64,000 nucleotides of DNA from Bactericera cockerelli (taxonomy: Eukaryota; Arthropoda; Insecta; Hemiptera; Triozidae): NCBI GenBank assembly GCA_024516035.1, contig CM044964.1, positions 12,505,663 to 12,569,662 of the forward strand, given 5' to 3'. Numbering within the stretch: position 1 is the first letter of the stretch; each line of letters opens with the position of its first letter. Below, piece after piece: positions 8,756-17,744 of this stretch. The translations under genes and the position numbers were made by a program. A model generated the notes under the pieces. The model was not told the DNA's origin. It did no database searches and saw only the letters and a program-made list of their open reading frames with translations.

Positions 8756-11200
8756 ATGTTCATTTGTTATGATTGTAAGAAAGAGTTTGATAATGTGCCT
8801 AAACTGATAGACCACATTAAACAATCTTGTATTGCACGTAAACGAAATGTAATAGCACAATATACGTGTGGCCAAGAATTTTGCTTTAGGCATTTTTCCT
8901 CATCAAATTCGTTACGTCGCCATTTATTAAGTCAGCATGTTCATCATTTCTTAGATGAAAGTTCGATGGTACCAGAGGCTAGATATTTAGATTCTGTTAG
9001 TCTTGATCCTGGAACCACTATAAGCCTTGCTGTAAACGCAGAATTGACACTAATTCTGAGTGAAACAAAAAAAAAAATTCAAGAGGGTATACTTCGTTTT
9101 GTGTCTTCTTTGTACACAAATCCTGGTATACCTCGCTCATCTATTCAGAATTTTATGTCTGACTTTGAACAATTCATGCTGATTTATAATGGGAGTATTT
9201 TACAAGGAGTTAACTTTTTGGTACATCATAATATTTCACATTTAAGAATTGCCGAGAGTGTCAAAGATTTTCTGAGATTAGGTACTAGTGAAGTAACTAA
9301 TTTCAATTCAGACTATAAAAGACTCCAAGCCTTTGAAAAACGTGGTACTTTCATACCTTCTCAAGAAATTACAATAGGTTCACGCCTAGAACTTGTCAAG
9401 GGAAAAATGTGTCAAGTACCTTGTACAATGCAAATCATACCGATAGATTTAGTGTTGAAAAATTTCTTATCCATTGATTATATTTTTGAAGATATTTCTG
9501 AGTATTTAAATAGCCTGAATGAATGCCCGTCCACCTTGTTGAAAAATATTGTCCATGGCTCGACATGGAAATCCCAAAATTTCAAAAATTCGAATAATGA
9601 ATTACATTTACCACTAACACTGTACTTTGACGAGTACGAGCCGAACAATGCGCTCTCAAGTCATGCAGGTGTGCAAAAGTTAGCTGGAGTTTATGTAGGC
9701 TTACCTTTCCTGCCTCCTAAGTGGAGTTCGAAGTTGATTAATATTCTCATATTGGGAGTTTTTCATGCACATGATCGCCGTGCGTTTGGCAATAAGGCAG
9801 TTTTTCAGAAAATCATTGACACTCTTAATAGCTTAAGTATTTTAGGGGTTAAGTTAAAAAATAGTCACTTTGATGGTATCGTAAAATTCCATGTGGTTTG
9901 CTTAACAGGTGACAATCTGGGTTTGAATGGAATTTTGGGGTTTGTAGAAAGTTTTGTTGCAAATTATTGTTGTCGCATTTGCTCTGCGGACAGAGCTCGA
10001 CTAGGTACTATGGTTGTAGAAGATAAATCATTATTGCGAAACATGGAATCTTACGATATGCATTTAGAGCAGGATGACACATCGTTGACAGGTTTAAAAG
10101 AAAAGTGTGTTTTCTTAGACCTAAAACATTTTAATTTATTTGAAAATGTGGCAGTTGATATTTTACATGACTATCTTGAGGGCTGTTGTAAATATGTTAT
10201 GTCCTTTGTTGTAAATTACATTGTTAAAACGGTAAAAGCTGTGTCTACGTCCGTTTTAAAGGGTATTGTCTTTTCCTTTGATTACGGCCCTGATAAAATA
10301 AACAAACCCGTCAATATAATTCATGATGATGACACATCAAAAATTAAATTGAAATGTACGGGCTCAGAAATGATGGTTTTTGTAAGATATTTCGCTTTAC
10401 TAGTGGGTGAATACATATCTGAAGAGGATAAAGTCTGGGAACTGTACCGTCAGTTACGTGAAGTATTGGACCGAATTATGACTGAGAAAGTAACTCCTGC
10501 TGATGTTGTACAGCTAAAAGACTCTGTTGAGTACTTCTTAGAACTATACAGAGAAGTAACTAATGATACTCTGAAACCAAAATTTCATTTTCTTCTCCAT
10601 TATCCCGCCATGTTTTTAAAATTTGGTCCACTGGCAAGGGTTTCGACAATGCGATTTGAGGCAAAGCATAGAGTGTCAAAAATAGCAGCCCGAGCAGCTT
10701 GTAGTCGGATTAATATTTGTAAAACTGTAGCCGTGAGGCATCAGTTAACAATGCACGGGTTCTTCCTAAACATCTGTAAGCCTGCTGGTCTAGATTGTGG
10801 AAAAGCCACATTAATAGACTTGGGAAAATTTGAAAGCCTAAAAAAAGTGTTCCCCGACATTTATCCCTCTGATATTTATTCTGTTAAATGGGTCGTGAGC
10901 GATTGTGAAAAAATCAATGAGAAAAGTATTTTGATAGCTGACCTCTTGTTTTCTGACATAGAGCCACAGCTTGTTCAGGTAGAGGATATTTACATCAACA
11001 AAGCCAATAGTGCCGTTCTTTTATCTTGTTCTCAGCTTACAAATCTAGGCTTCGATTTTCATTATGTAGCGTATCAGGTTAAACATTCAATTGAAAAAGT
11101 GTACCTGACACTTGATGAGGTTTTCTCAAAAAAACCCAACACATTATCCGTTTTATCTAATGGCTCAATGTATGTAACACTTCGCACTAAAATAACTTAA
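8756..11200 (+). CDS. ORF2: zinc-finger DDE-type transposase of the CACTA/Mirage/Chapaev group (814 aa)
   Basis: One uninterrupted frame. The N-terminus has two zinc-finger-like units: residues 4-25 (C-x2-C-x12-H with a Cys in place of the last His) and 38-61 (CGQEFC through HLLSQH, C2H2). The central part has YFDEYEPNN (Asp292) followed by LPPKW, VCLTGDNLG (Asp386) and a CCRIC motif (Cys406/409). Then comes DILHDYLEG (468-476), the counterpart of the MHDLLEG signature of animal EnSpm-like transposases. Further on are KPKFHFLLHYP (608-618) and TMRFEAKHR (631-639), where Glu635 is a good candidate third acidic residue. Asp292/Asp386/Glu635 as the catalytic triad is inferred from motif order. 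No stop or frameshift is visible, so the protein may be functional. It would cut and rejoin the element ends in the nucleus. ORF1 lies 62 nt upstream on the same strand. Confidence 0.85.
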   Translation: MFICYDCKKEFDNVPKLIDHIKQSCIARKRNVIAQYTCGQEFCFRHFSSSNSLRRHLLSQHVHHFLDESSMVPEARYLDSVSLDPGTTISLAVNAELTLILSETKKKIQEGILRFVSSLYTNPGIPRSSIQNFMSDFEQFMLIYNGSILQGVNFLVHHNISHLRIAESVKDFLRLGTSEVTNFNSDYKRLQAFEKRGTFIPSQEITIGSRLELVKGKMCQVPCTMQIIPIDLVLKNFLSIDYIFEDISEYLNSLNECPSTLLKNIVHGSTWKSQNFKNSNNELHLPLTLYFDEYEPNNALSSHAGVQKLAGVYVGLPFLPPKWSSKLINILILGVFHAHDRRAFGNKAVFQKIIDTLNSLSILGVKLKNSHFDGIVKFHVVCLTGDNLGLNGILGFVESFVANYCCRICSADRARLGTMVVEDKSLLRNMESYDMHLEQDDTSLTGLKEKCVFLDLKHFNLFENVAVDILHDYLEGCCKYVMSFVVNYIVKTVKAVSTSVLKGIVFSFDYGPDKINKPVNIIHDDDTSKIKLKCTGSEMMVFVRYFALLVGEYISEEDKVWELYRQLREVLDRIMTEKVTPADVVQLKDSVEYFLELYREVTNDTLKPKFHFLLHYPAMFLKFGPLARVSTMRFEAKHRVSKIAARAACSRINICKTVAVRHQLTMHGFFLNICKPAGLDCGKATLIDLGKFESLKKVFPDIYPSDIYSVKWVVSDCEKINEKSILIADLLFSDIEPQLVQVEDIYINKANSAVLLSCSQLTNLGFDFHYVAYQVKHSIEKVYLTLDEVFSKKPNTLSVLSNGSMYVTLRTKIT

Positions 11201-11340
11201 TTACATCTTAAACTTGTAATCATTTGTAACTTGTAATCATTTGTTATTCTACATAAGTAACTTGTAATCATTTGTTATTCTACATAAATTTGTTGTTCTA
11301 CATACTTATATACCTATATTATAAGCTCGCTCAATAAATC
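11201..11340 (+). promoter_or_regulatory. ORF2 3' UTR with polyadenylation signal
   Basis: AATAAA at 11333-11338, 133 nt after the ORF2 stop. The 3' UTR has about three copies of CTTGTAATCATTTGT(TATTCTACATAA). Confidence 0.7.
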
Positions 11341-11446
11341 TTACTCTCTTCATTTTGTTTAATCAAAATTATTATCTGTTATTATTCTTCTTCTTTTAAA
11401 GTCAACAGAATACAGGTTCAGAGGTTTCGTGAGGTATGCAGAAATA

Positions 11447-11690
11447 TGCATGAATAGTAAGAAATATTCATGCTTAATAAGCATGAATAGTAAGAAGTAT
11501 TCATGCTTAATAAGCATGAATAGTAAGAAATATTCATGCTTAATAAGCATGAATAGGAAGAAACACTCATGCTAAATAAGCATGAATAGGAAGAAACACT
11601 CATGCTAAATAAGCATGAATAGGAAGAAACACTCATGCTAAATAAGCATGAATAGGAAAACACATTCATGCTAAATATGCATGAACCTAA
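11447..11690 (+). repeat. Right-arm 33-bp tandem repeat, 7-8 copies
   Basis: GCATGAATAG(T/G)AAGAAA and ATTCATGCT alternate with a period of 33-34 bp. Each unit holds an inverted pair (GCATGAATA and TATTCATGC). Minus-strand frames with 11-residue repeats here arise only because 33 is a multiple of three. Confidence 0.85.
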
Positions 11691-11717
11691 AAACCGTTCA
11701 TGCCAATTATGTATAAA

Positions 11718-11990
11718 GGGGATGCATAAAATATGCAGAAATATGCATAAACGAAAATGCACCATGCTAATTATGCATGATAGGGATGCATAAAATATGC
11801 AGAAATATGCATAAACGAAAATGCACCATGCTAATTATGCATGATAGGGATGCATAAAATATGCAGAAATATGCATAACGAAAATGCACCACGCTAATTA
11901 TGCATGATAGGGATGCATAAAATATGCAGAAATATGCATAAACGAAAATGCACCACGCTAATTATGTATGAATGGGATGCATAAAATATG
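11718..11990 (+). repeat. Right-arm ~64-bp tandem repeat, ~4.3 copies
   Basis: GGGATGCATAAAATATGCAG starts at 11718, 11783, 11847, 11910 and 11974 (spacing 63-65). Each unit is dense in ATGCAT/TATGCA words. With the 33-bp array it forms the presumed protein-binding subterminal region of the transposon. Confidence 0.85.
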
Positions 11991-12066
11991 CAGAAGTTTC
12001 ATACAGTCTGTGTGACATTTAGGCAGAGTTTGCATAGTCTATGCATCCTTGTATGCATAAGATTGA

Positions 12067-12102
12067 TGACGTCATCAATATTGATCAATATTGATGACGT
12101 CA
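12067..12102. promoter_or_regulatory. Perfect 36-bp palindrome with two TGACGTCA sites
   Basis: Each arm is TGACGTCATCAATATTGA and the second arm is its exact reverse complement. It lies 133 bp inside the right end. TGACGTCA is the cAMP-response/ATF-type site. One copy with the same extension (TGACGTCATCAATA) sits at 2930 near the left end. Its role as a transposase or host bZIP site is inferred. Confidence 0.85.
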
Positions 12103-12209
12103 GAGATAGCATGAATTCATGAAAACGCATTTATGAAAAAAATGAAAAAAACAGTCAGGCAGAATGTGCAGATCCATATATTATGAAGAATTCTGCATGC
12201 TGACATGCA

Positions 12210-12235
12210 GAATTTGGCTAATTTTTTTCAGCGTG
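12210..12235 (-). repeat. Right terminal inverted repeat of the large transposon
   Basis: Reverse complement starts CACGCTGAAAAAAATTAG, followed by TA at 12236-12237. It pairs with 2735-2752. Confidence 0.8.
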
Positions 12236-12262
12236 TAAAGGTAGTTCCAAGGGGTTAGTCTA

Positions 12263-13182
12263 CGAGGTTTGGCTATTAAGTTCGTAGACGCGAGCCGCTA
12301 CGCAAAAGCTGTCCATGCTAGGAAGATATGATGAACATCTTTAGAAAGCTTCAAGTCTTGTGTTTTGATTGATAGCTGTCACATGCCTGTACTGTAATTA
12401 GTTCTGTTGTAATAGCCAAACGCGTAAGACACCTTTTTTAATTTTGCCGGATTTATGATTGATACAAACGTTGAGCAACGAGTGATTATTGAATTTTACG
12501 TAAAACTTGCTGGTAAAACTTTTTCTTTGTTAAAGACAGTGTATCAGGAGTCATGTTTGAAAAGATCAAAGCTTTATAAGTGGTTTAAACGGTTTCAAGG
12601 TGGTCAGGAAGGTGTTTGAGGACGATCCACGTCCTGGTCACCCCCCAAACCTCAAAAACTGACGAAAACATTGAAAAAATTGGTGTTATGATTCGTTCTG
12701 ACCGTAAATTAACTCTAGGACTAATGGCTGATACACTTAAAATTAATAGATAATGTGTGAGACAAATTTTGCACGAAAATTTCCACATGACAAAAGTTTG
12801 CGCAAAAATGGTGCCATGCGCCAGTCCACAGTGCCTTCTCCGTGAAGACGTTCCTATCCAAGTACAACATCCCAGTGTTAGAACACCCTCCTTAATCACC
12901 CGACCTGGCCCCGTGCGACTTTTACTTATTCCCAAAAATCAAATCTACCCTGAAAAGTACCAGATTTGACAGCGTAAATGACGTTAAGAAAAAACCGGCA
13001 AAAGTCTTGGAAGGCCTCACACAAAATGACCTCCACCACTGTTTCGATCAATGAAAAATTTGCTTAGAACGTTGTAGGGATAGAGGAGGGGAGTACATTG
13101 AAGGGGATAACTACTAAAGTTGGGTAAGTTAAACACACATCGTTTTATGGAAAGAATCTACGAACTTAATAGCCAAACCTCG
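12263..13182 (+). mobile_element. mariner element, internally deleted
   Basis: Both ends carry the same 26-bp inverted repeat, beginning CGAGGTTTGGCTATTAAG, and both are flanked by TA (12261-12262 and 13183-13184). At 920 bp it is roughly 350 bp shorter than a usual mariner. It lies 27 bp from the right end of the large transposon. Confidence 0.9.
12455..13116 (+). pseudogene. Degenerate mariner transposase
   Basis: The N-terminal helix-turn-helix part is readable from the ATG at 12455 (TNVEQRVIIEFYVKLAGK, then YKWFKRFQGG). It then hits frameshifts and stops near 12600-12750. The C-terminal part is recognisable in another frame around 12880-13110, where mariner transposases have their third Asp (SPDLAPCDFYLFPK region) and a short tail. 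The middle, with the first two catalytic Asp, is largely missing. Not functional. Confidence 0.85.
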
Positions 13183-13187
13183 TATTG

Positions 13188-13467
13188 CAGGGCTGCCCAA
13201 CCAGTCGATCGCGATCGACCGGTCGATCACGGAGTGATTTTGGGTCGATCACGTCCAGAGAGGTGAGATGGCGTTATAAAAGTCTAGATATCCAAAGTAC
13301 AAAATGATTGTGAACGAGGTTTTCTGGCATCTCGCCATCTCACACAAGTGAAAATTCGAGATCTACTTCCCTAACTCAGAATTAAAAGGAGGAACCTTGA
13401 AACTCGATCGCGTTGATTATCTGAGAATTTATAGTGGATCTTCTTCTGTAAAGTTTGGGCACCCCTG
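13188..13467. mobile_element. hAT-like MITE
   Basis: Inverted ends CAGGGCTGCCCAAC and (reverse complement) CAGGGGTGCCCAAAC. The 8-bp flanks TCGTATTG and GTCTATTG agree only in part, as in an old insertion. CAGGGGTGCCCAAAC-type ends and 8-bp duplications are typical of hAT nonautonomous elements. The element has a GATCG-rich left part and no gene. Confidence 0.7.
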
Positions 13468-13845
13468 GTCTATTGGGTCTGTGGAGGGTTGAGAGGTTTC
13501 AGTGTTTTGTGGTCGGTTGTAGGGAAGGCTAGGGAACCATGGGATCCGGGGCTCTCGTCTCTTACAGGGGACAGACCCGGTTCTCATGAAATGGCCTTCC
13601 ATTTTCACATAACCAGGCTTCCGACATGGCGGCAGTATCCATAAGTATGCTGCCGTCTTGGGCCTGGTATCTCTATTAGAGAGATTTTTCCTCCTTCCTG
13701 TCCACAGGCCTGAAGTCCATTCTGTGTCAAAAAAAACCTGAAGAGCTACTTAGTTATTAATACAACGTATACAACTGTACATGTACCTTGTGACTAGAAC
13801 AAATCAAAGAGTCTGATGACTGTTTGTCACTTAAAAAAGGAAGAT
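13468..13845. other. Region without a supported gene
   Basis: Less AT-rich than its surroundings. No terminal repeats or convincing frame found. Confidence 0.4.
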
Positions 13846-14016
13846 AGTTGGGCCCCGGAACCGCTTTCGTATTACTTCAGGGCACTTTACTTTTACGTGC
13901 ATACTATTCCGGAAACGGAAAAACTCGGTTGGAATTTTCGGCTCCGGCCGCGATTTGAACCCGCAACCTCCGGGTCAGCGATCAATGCTCTTAACCCCTG
14001 AGCTGCGGAGGTCGGC
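13846..14016 (-). mobile_element. tRNA-derived SINE (family S)
   Basis: The minus-strand head has TCAGGGGTTAAGAGCATTG and GGTTGCGGGTTCAAATCG (A and B boxes). Its body (plus strand CCGGAACCGCTTTCGTATTA) parallels the SINE at 3826-4011. No clear target duplication. Confidence 0.75.
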
Positions 14017-14400
14017 TGGGTACCATGTCACTATAATCCTTTCTAATCTCCATCTAGCCAGAACCATTTGAATTATTATAAATTCAGAGTAAATCCAAAT
14101 GAAGGATAAACATGAATAATAAATACAATGTAAAATAAACAAAATGGAGACTGTCAACCTGAGAAATCTCAAAAGCCCAAAAGTCAGTAGGATAAACTAA
14201 AGTAGGAGATTAAATTTGTTGGACGAGCGTTAATCCTACTGGAAATTTCTAATTGATGCTAGGAGATTAAAGATTAGACCTTGGATCATTTGGGAAGGCT
14301 AAAGCGCGCCCCAAATTCCGCGAATTCGGGAGAGAATTGGGACAGAATATGAAGGATTATATGAGAAAGGAAGAATAGGTAACAGATTTTTGGGGAAATA
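14017..14400. other. Region without a supported gene
   Basis: AT-rich with no terminal repeats, RNA or credible frame. Confidence 0.4.
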
Positions 14401-14434
14401 TGGTGATTGACTGACAGAGAAAGAGAGCGAGAGA

Positions 14435-14469
<35 letters not shown>

Positions 14470-14818
14470 GCAAAGAGAGAAAGAGAGAAAAATAAGAGAC
14501 AAAGATAAAAAGATAGTGAGAACGAGGGAATTTAATGATGTTTTTTGGTAGAAATGTTGGTAGAACTTATGGAGCATTGGAATGACAAGATTTTGGAGAA
14601 TGGGGACAGTAAACAGAATAGAAACCCCTAGGGTTGGCGGAAGACTTTCAATCCCAGAGGAGTCACTTTGGGTATGAAAGCGGGACAGAGAAATGCAAAT
14701 GTGAAAGATGTTATGATGGTATTGTGTCTCTACATGGGGTTGAAAAACTCACATGTCTGAGATTATAAAATAACACAGAGAGACAGAGAGATAGAGAGAT
14801 AGAGATAGAGATAGAGAT

Positions 14819-14853
<35 letters not shown>

Positions 14854-14900
14854 GAGAGAGAAAAAAAAGAAAGCGAGAGAAAGTGTACTAGGGTGTAGAT
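14401..14900 (+). repeat. Two GA-rich microsatellite blocks
   Basis: Interrupted (GA)n at about 14417-14472 and (GATAGA)n/(GA)n at about 14776-14885. The Leu/Ser-rich minus-strand frame over them is an artefact. Confidence 0.8.
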
Positions 14901-14984
14901 TTGGTACTGTTAGTCAAGTGGTTAACAAGCTAGTCTGATAATCCAGGTAAAGAATGATGTTACTTCTCAAAAAGACCTATTTAT

Positions 14985-15185
14985 TATTGCTATATTATGC
15001 CTTATTTTACAAAGTAAAATATATACAGTAAAATACAATGAAATTATAAAGAAAAAATAAATAGATTTAAAAAAAAATCAAGAACAAAATAGAAATAAAG
15101 CTAATGTCCTACCTAAAGGGTGAGGTTATTGCCTGTGGCAAATTGGCAATCTCTTCCGCACAGCCCTTACATTAGCTTCATTCTA
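14985..15185 (-). mobile_element. LINE 3' tail fragment
   Basis: On the minus strand it contains a TTGCCACAGGCAATAACC-like stretch and a CCCTTTAGGTAGGACAT-like stretch, then an AT-rich tail. It parallels copies at 42495-42715 (minus) and 29790-29975 (plus). Only the 3' noncoding end is present. Confidence 0.55.
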
Positions 15186-15545
15186 TTTATGGAGAGGAAA
15201 TAAAATAATCTGCGTGAAACGGGAAGCTTTCTTATGTGTGGTCGGGAGGAGGTGTCCTTTGTTGGAAAGCTTACGGATTTGGTGAGAGGGTTTATGGAAT
15301 GCATAATAGCATGCCTTCAGATTGGAAGAGACACTGCGAGAAAAGGAAACAGTGTGTGTGATGGGAGAGTGAAAATGAGGAAGTAAGAAGAAAGAAGGGG
15401 TGATAATATTATTATTATCCGACCTGGTTGCTGGGTTTTCGGTGAACCTCTTAAAATTAATACTGCCACCTGATTAGATCTATTGTGACCAGTTGATTCT
15501 ATTTGGTTTTAAATGTATTGATATGAGATAGATAGTCAGGACGAG
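15186..15545. other. Spacer with an unclassified interspersed repeat
   Basis: 15416-15525 is similar to 57595-57700 (shared GGGTTTTC(G/A)GTGAA, ATTA(A)GATCTATTGT(G/A)ACCAGTTGAT and ATTTGGTT). The family is unknown and no gene is seen. Confidence 0.5.
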
Positions 15546-15548
15546 GGT

Positions 15549-15725
15549 TTTACCGTCAATTTGCTGGGAATGGTATCTCACCCAGCCTGCCTAGGGCCAG
15601 AAAATCCAGCCTGACGTGTTTGAGGAGAACAGCATTTTCATCGAAAAGTCTGCCCAAACCCGGAATCGAACTCGCGATATCTGGACTACGGGCAGTAGTC
15701 ACAACCGTTACGCCACGGAGGCAGG
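15549..15725 (-). mobile_element. tRNA-headed SINE (family T) with the shared SINE body
   Basis: The minus-strand head runs GCCTCCGTGGCGTAACGG to GAGTTCGATTCCGGG (A and B boxes). The body continues GCAGACTTTTC, then GGCTGGATTTTCTGGCCC, CAGGCTGGGTGAG and GGTAAAACCCTCGTCCTGA. The last three blocks match the region downstream of the 5S head in the SINE at 21295-21568. Confidence 0.8.
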
Positions 15726-15899
15726 GAGGAAGGGTATGCAATATAGGAGGGTTGGAGAGAGATAGAGGGAGATGACCAAAGCCACAAGGAGAAGATTTGA
15801 AAGGTGAGTGTAGGGGTGAGAAATTCATTTGAAATATTGGAAAGGTTGATAGACAGGAAGCCAAATATTGGCCTTTGGGGTCAAACATCAACACCGCAG

Positions 15900-16865
15900 A
15901 CTTACGCTTTCCTCGCTCCCACTACCCCTCTTTTTTAAATCTCTTTGTCTTTCTTTCTTCGTCCTCTCTCTCTCTGACTCTCTCTCTCTTTCACCGGTCA
16001 GACACTTTATGGTTCACTCTCTTTCTCTCTCTTTCATTTTCTGTCTTTCTTTTCCCTCGTTCTCTCCCGGCTTACCCTCACATTTTATTGTTCTCTCTCT
16101 CTCTTTCTCACTCTCCCTTTCCTTTTAACGTCTACACTTTTTCTCTCGTTCAATTCTCACAGCTATTGCGGTGCTATCTTCACGCACCTCTCTTCACCTC
16201 AATAGGTGTATCTTAATGTTTTTCTCTCTCTCTTTCTTTCGGACCCGATTGAAAAACAATTGTTTTTTTTTCTCTCAGTATTCCTAAGCTCTCACATCCC
16301 TTTTCATTTTTCTCCCTCTCTCACTTTCCCTCTCCCTATTTTTCTCAGTTTTCTTTTTCTCATACGTCCTTCTCTCATTTCTCTCTATCTGTTTCTCGTC
16401 TTATTCCTCTCTCATTTTCTCAGTATTCCTACCCTACACACATTTTTCTTCCCTCTTCTTCTGTATATATCTCTTTCTCTTCTTTTTATCATCCTCGTTT
16501 TCTGTTTATATCTCTCTCTCTCTCTCTTTCTATTTCTATCTCTCTCTCTATTTTTTTCCCTCAGTATTCTCACCCTTCACAATCTTCATGCACACTCTTT
16601 TCTCCTTTTTTATACCTCTGTCTCTCTTTTCTAACCACTAATCAGAGTAACCTTTATCATCCTCTCTCTATTCTTTATCTCTCATTCGTTCCATCTACTT
16701 CATTCTCTAATTCATATTGCATTCATACCTCAGCTAGATTGTTTTTCTTTTGTCATTTAGCGGATTTTTCAAAAAACTTCCCTTCATTTTCCATTTCCCT
16801 TCTCTCTTCTTCTCTCTGTCTAACTTATTCTCTCTCCTTCTGTATTATTCAGGCGTTTAATTTCC
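15900..16865 (+). repeat. Polypyrimidine block
   Basis: Almost entirely C and T on the plus strand, with (CT)n, (CTTT)n and longer irregular units. Frames of Leu/Ser/Phe here are compositional. Confidence 0.85.
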
Positions 16866-17035
16866 TTTGATCAATCTAAAGAATGAGAAGCAATTTGACA
16901 AAGAGGCTTGTCGGTCACAAATGAGTTTCTATATACTGTTCATTTGCCACTAATGTTTCTTTATTATTTTTTTTTTTTTTCATACATTACGGCGCTTTAA
17001 TTCTTTACTTTTGTTACAATTTTTGTACTATGTGG

Positions 17036-17110
17036 TAAAGCACACTAGACTTGCATGCACGGTGACCTAGGTTCGAATCCCATTAAAAAAAAGGGGAAAA
17101 AAAGGAAAAA
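17036..17110 (+). mobile_element. Short tRNA-like SINE head
   Basis: GTGGTAAAGCACACTAGACT and CTAGGTTCGAATCCC (B box) are followed by an A-rich tail. No functional tRNA fold is apparent. Probably a truncated SINE. Confidence 0.5.
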
Positions 17111-17204
17111 AACACGATAGGTGCATAAATGATGCTTTCAGATAGTACTCGTAATAACTTTAATTATAATATTTAACAGCAGAAAATAATGTATATTATT
17201 ATAT

Positions 17205-17283
17205 AGTATGTATGCAACTAAAAATTCAAAAACGAACACAATACTTCTGAATTCTAATATTAGAAATTTCTCGGAAGTAATAG
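17205..17283 (-). mobile_element. Fragment of the hairpin-ended repeat (TTACTTCCGA family)
   Basis: Its plus strand reads AACGAACACAATACTTCTGA then CTAATATTAGAAATTTCTCGG, the reverse of the left end of the longer copy at 58828-59560. Confidence 0.65.
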
Positions 17284-17740
17284 AATTCAAGAAATGGAAA
17301 AGCTTCTATTTTCCATTTTCAGATTATGTTCTCATTTTCCTTTCCATCCAACAACTATTCTTCCACAATAGCAATAAGTGTATGAACCATTCAATGAAGA
17401 TAATCCCTATTATTAAAATGAAAATAATATTTTTCAGACACTATTGCTTTTGTAACAAAAGGTTCCGAGTGGAAACTAAAGATAAACACAGTGCGGTTTG
17501 TACACCCGATGCCAAGGGGGAGCCATCATTCAATATGGACCGCATGCTGAGACCACTGATGTATGGACAAAATGTAATGAACATAATAGAAAATGAAAAG
17601 AGATTCGGGAGAGGAGAGATAGCGGAAAGGAAGAAAAAGAGGAGAGAGAAGAGGAAGGAGGGAGGAGTGAAAATAAAGGAATAGGAAAGAAATTGATTAA
17701 CGTCAATCCATAACGTGTGTAGAACTATTATTACGTTCTT
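17284..17740. other. AT-rich region ending in a GA-rich patch
   Basis: A 158-residue frame (17208-17684) crosses a repeat fragment at its start and a GA microsatellite (about 17600-17680) at its end. I do not recognise its product and do not call it a gene. Confidence 0.45.
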
Positions 17741-17744
17741 TCCT

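Larger units (their letters stand above)
2735..12235 (+). mobile_element. Complete CACTA/Mirage/Chapaev (EnSpm-like) DNA transposon
   Basis: The left terminus CACGCTAAAAAAAGTT and the reverse complement of the right terminus, CACGCTGAAAAAAATT, agree at 14 of 16 positions. The dinucleotide TA flanks both (2733-2734 and 12236-12237), a plausible 2-bp target duplication for this superfamily. Further inside, an inverted pair built around TCTGCCTGA(T/C)TGTTTTTTT lies at about 2963 (plus) and 12147 (minus), and TGACGTCATCAATA occurs near both ends. The interior encodes a four-exon SAM-domain protein and an 814-residue DDE-type transposase, both intact. A 5' noncoding arm of about 2.9 kb and a 3' arm of about 1 kb hold tandem subterminal repeats, a hallmark of CACTA elements. 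The element itself hosts a tRNA-SINE (3826-4011), a pogo-like MITE (intron 2) and a 5S-SINE (intron 3). Those insertions imply some age, although both reading frames remain open. Confidence 0.85.

Noticed and set aside
11359..11765. 11-residue repeat proteins in the transposon right arm
   Set aside because: By-product of the 33-bp subterminal array.
16206..16634. Long Leu/Ser/Phe-rich open frames in CT-rich DNA (also 18669-19199, 36041-36457, 46591-47025, 59755-60186)
   Set aside because: Composition follows from CT/CTTT repeats that contain no stop codons; no start context, splice sites or family motif.
17208..17684. 158-residue plus-strand frame
   Set aside because: Starts in an interspersed repeat and ends in a GA microsatellite; no recognisable domain.
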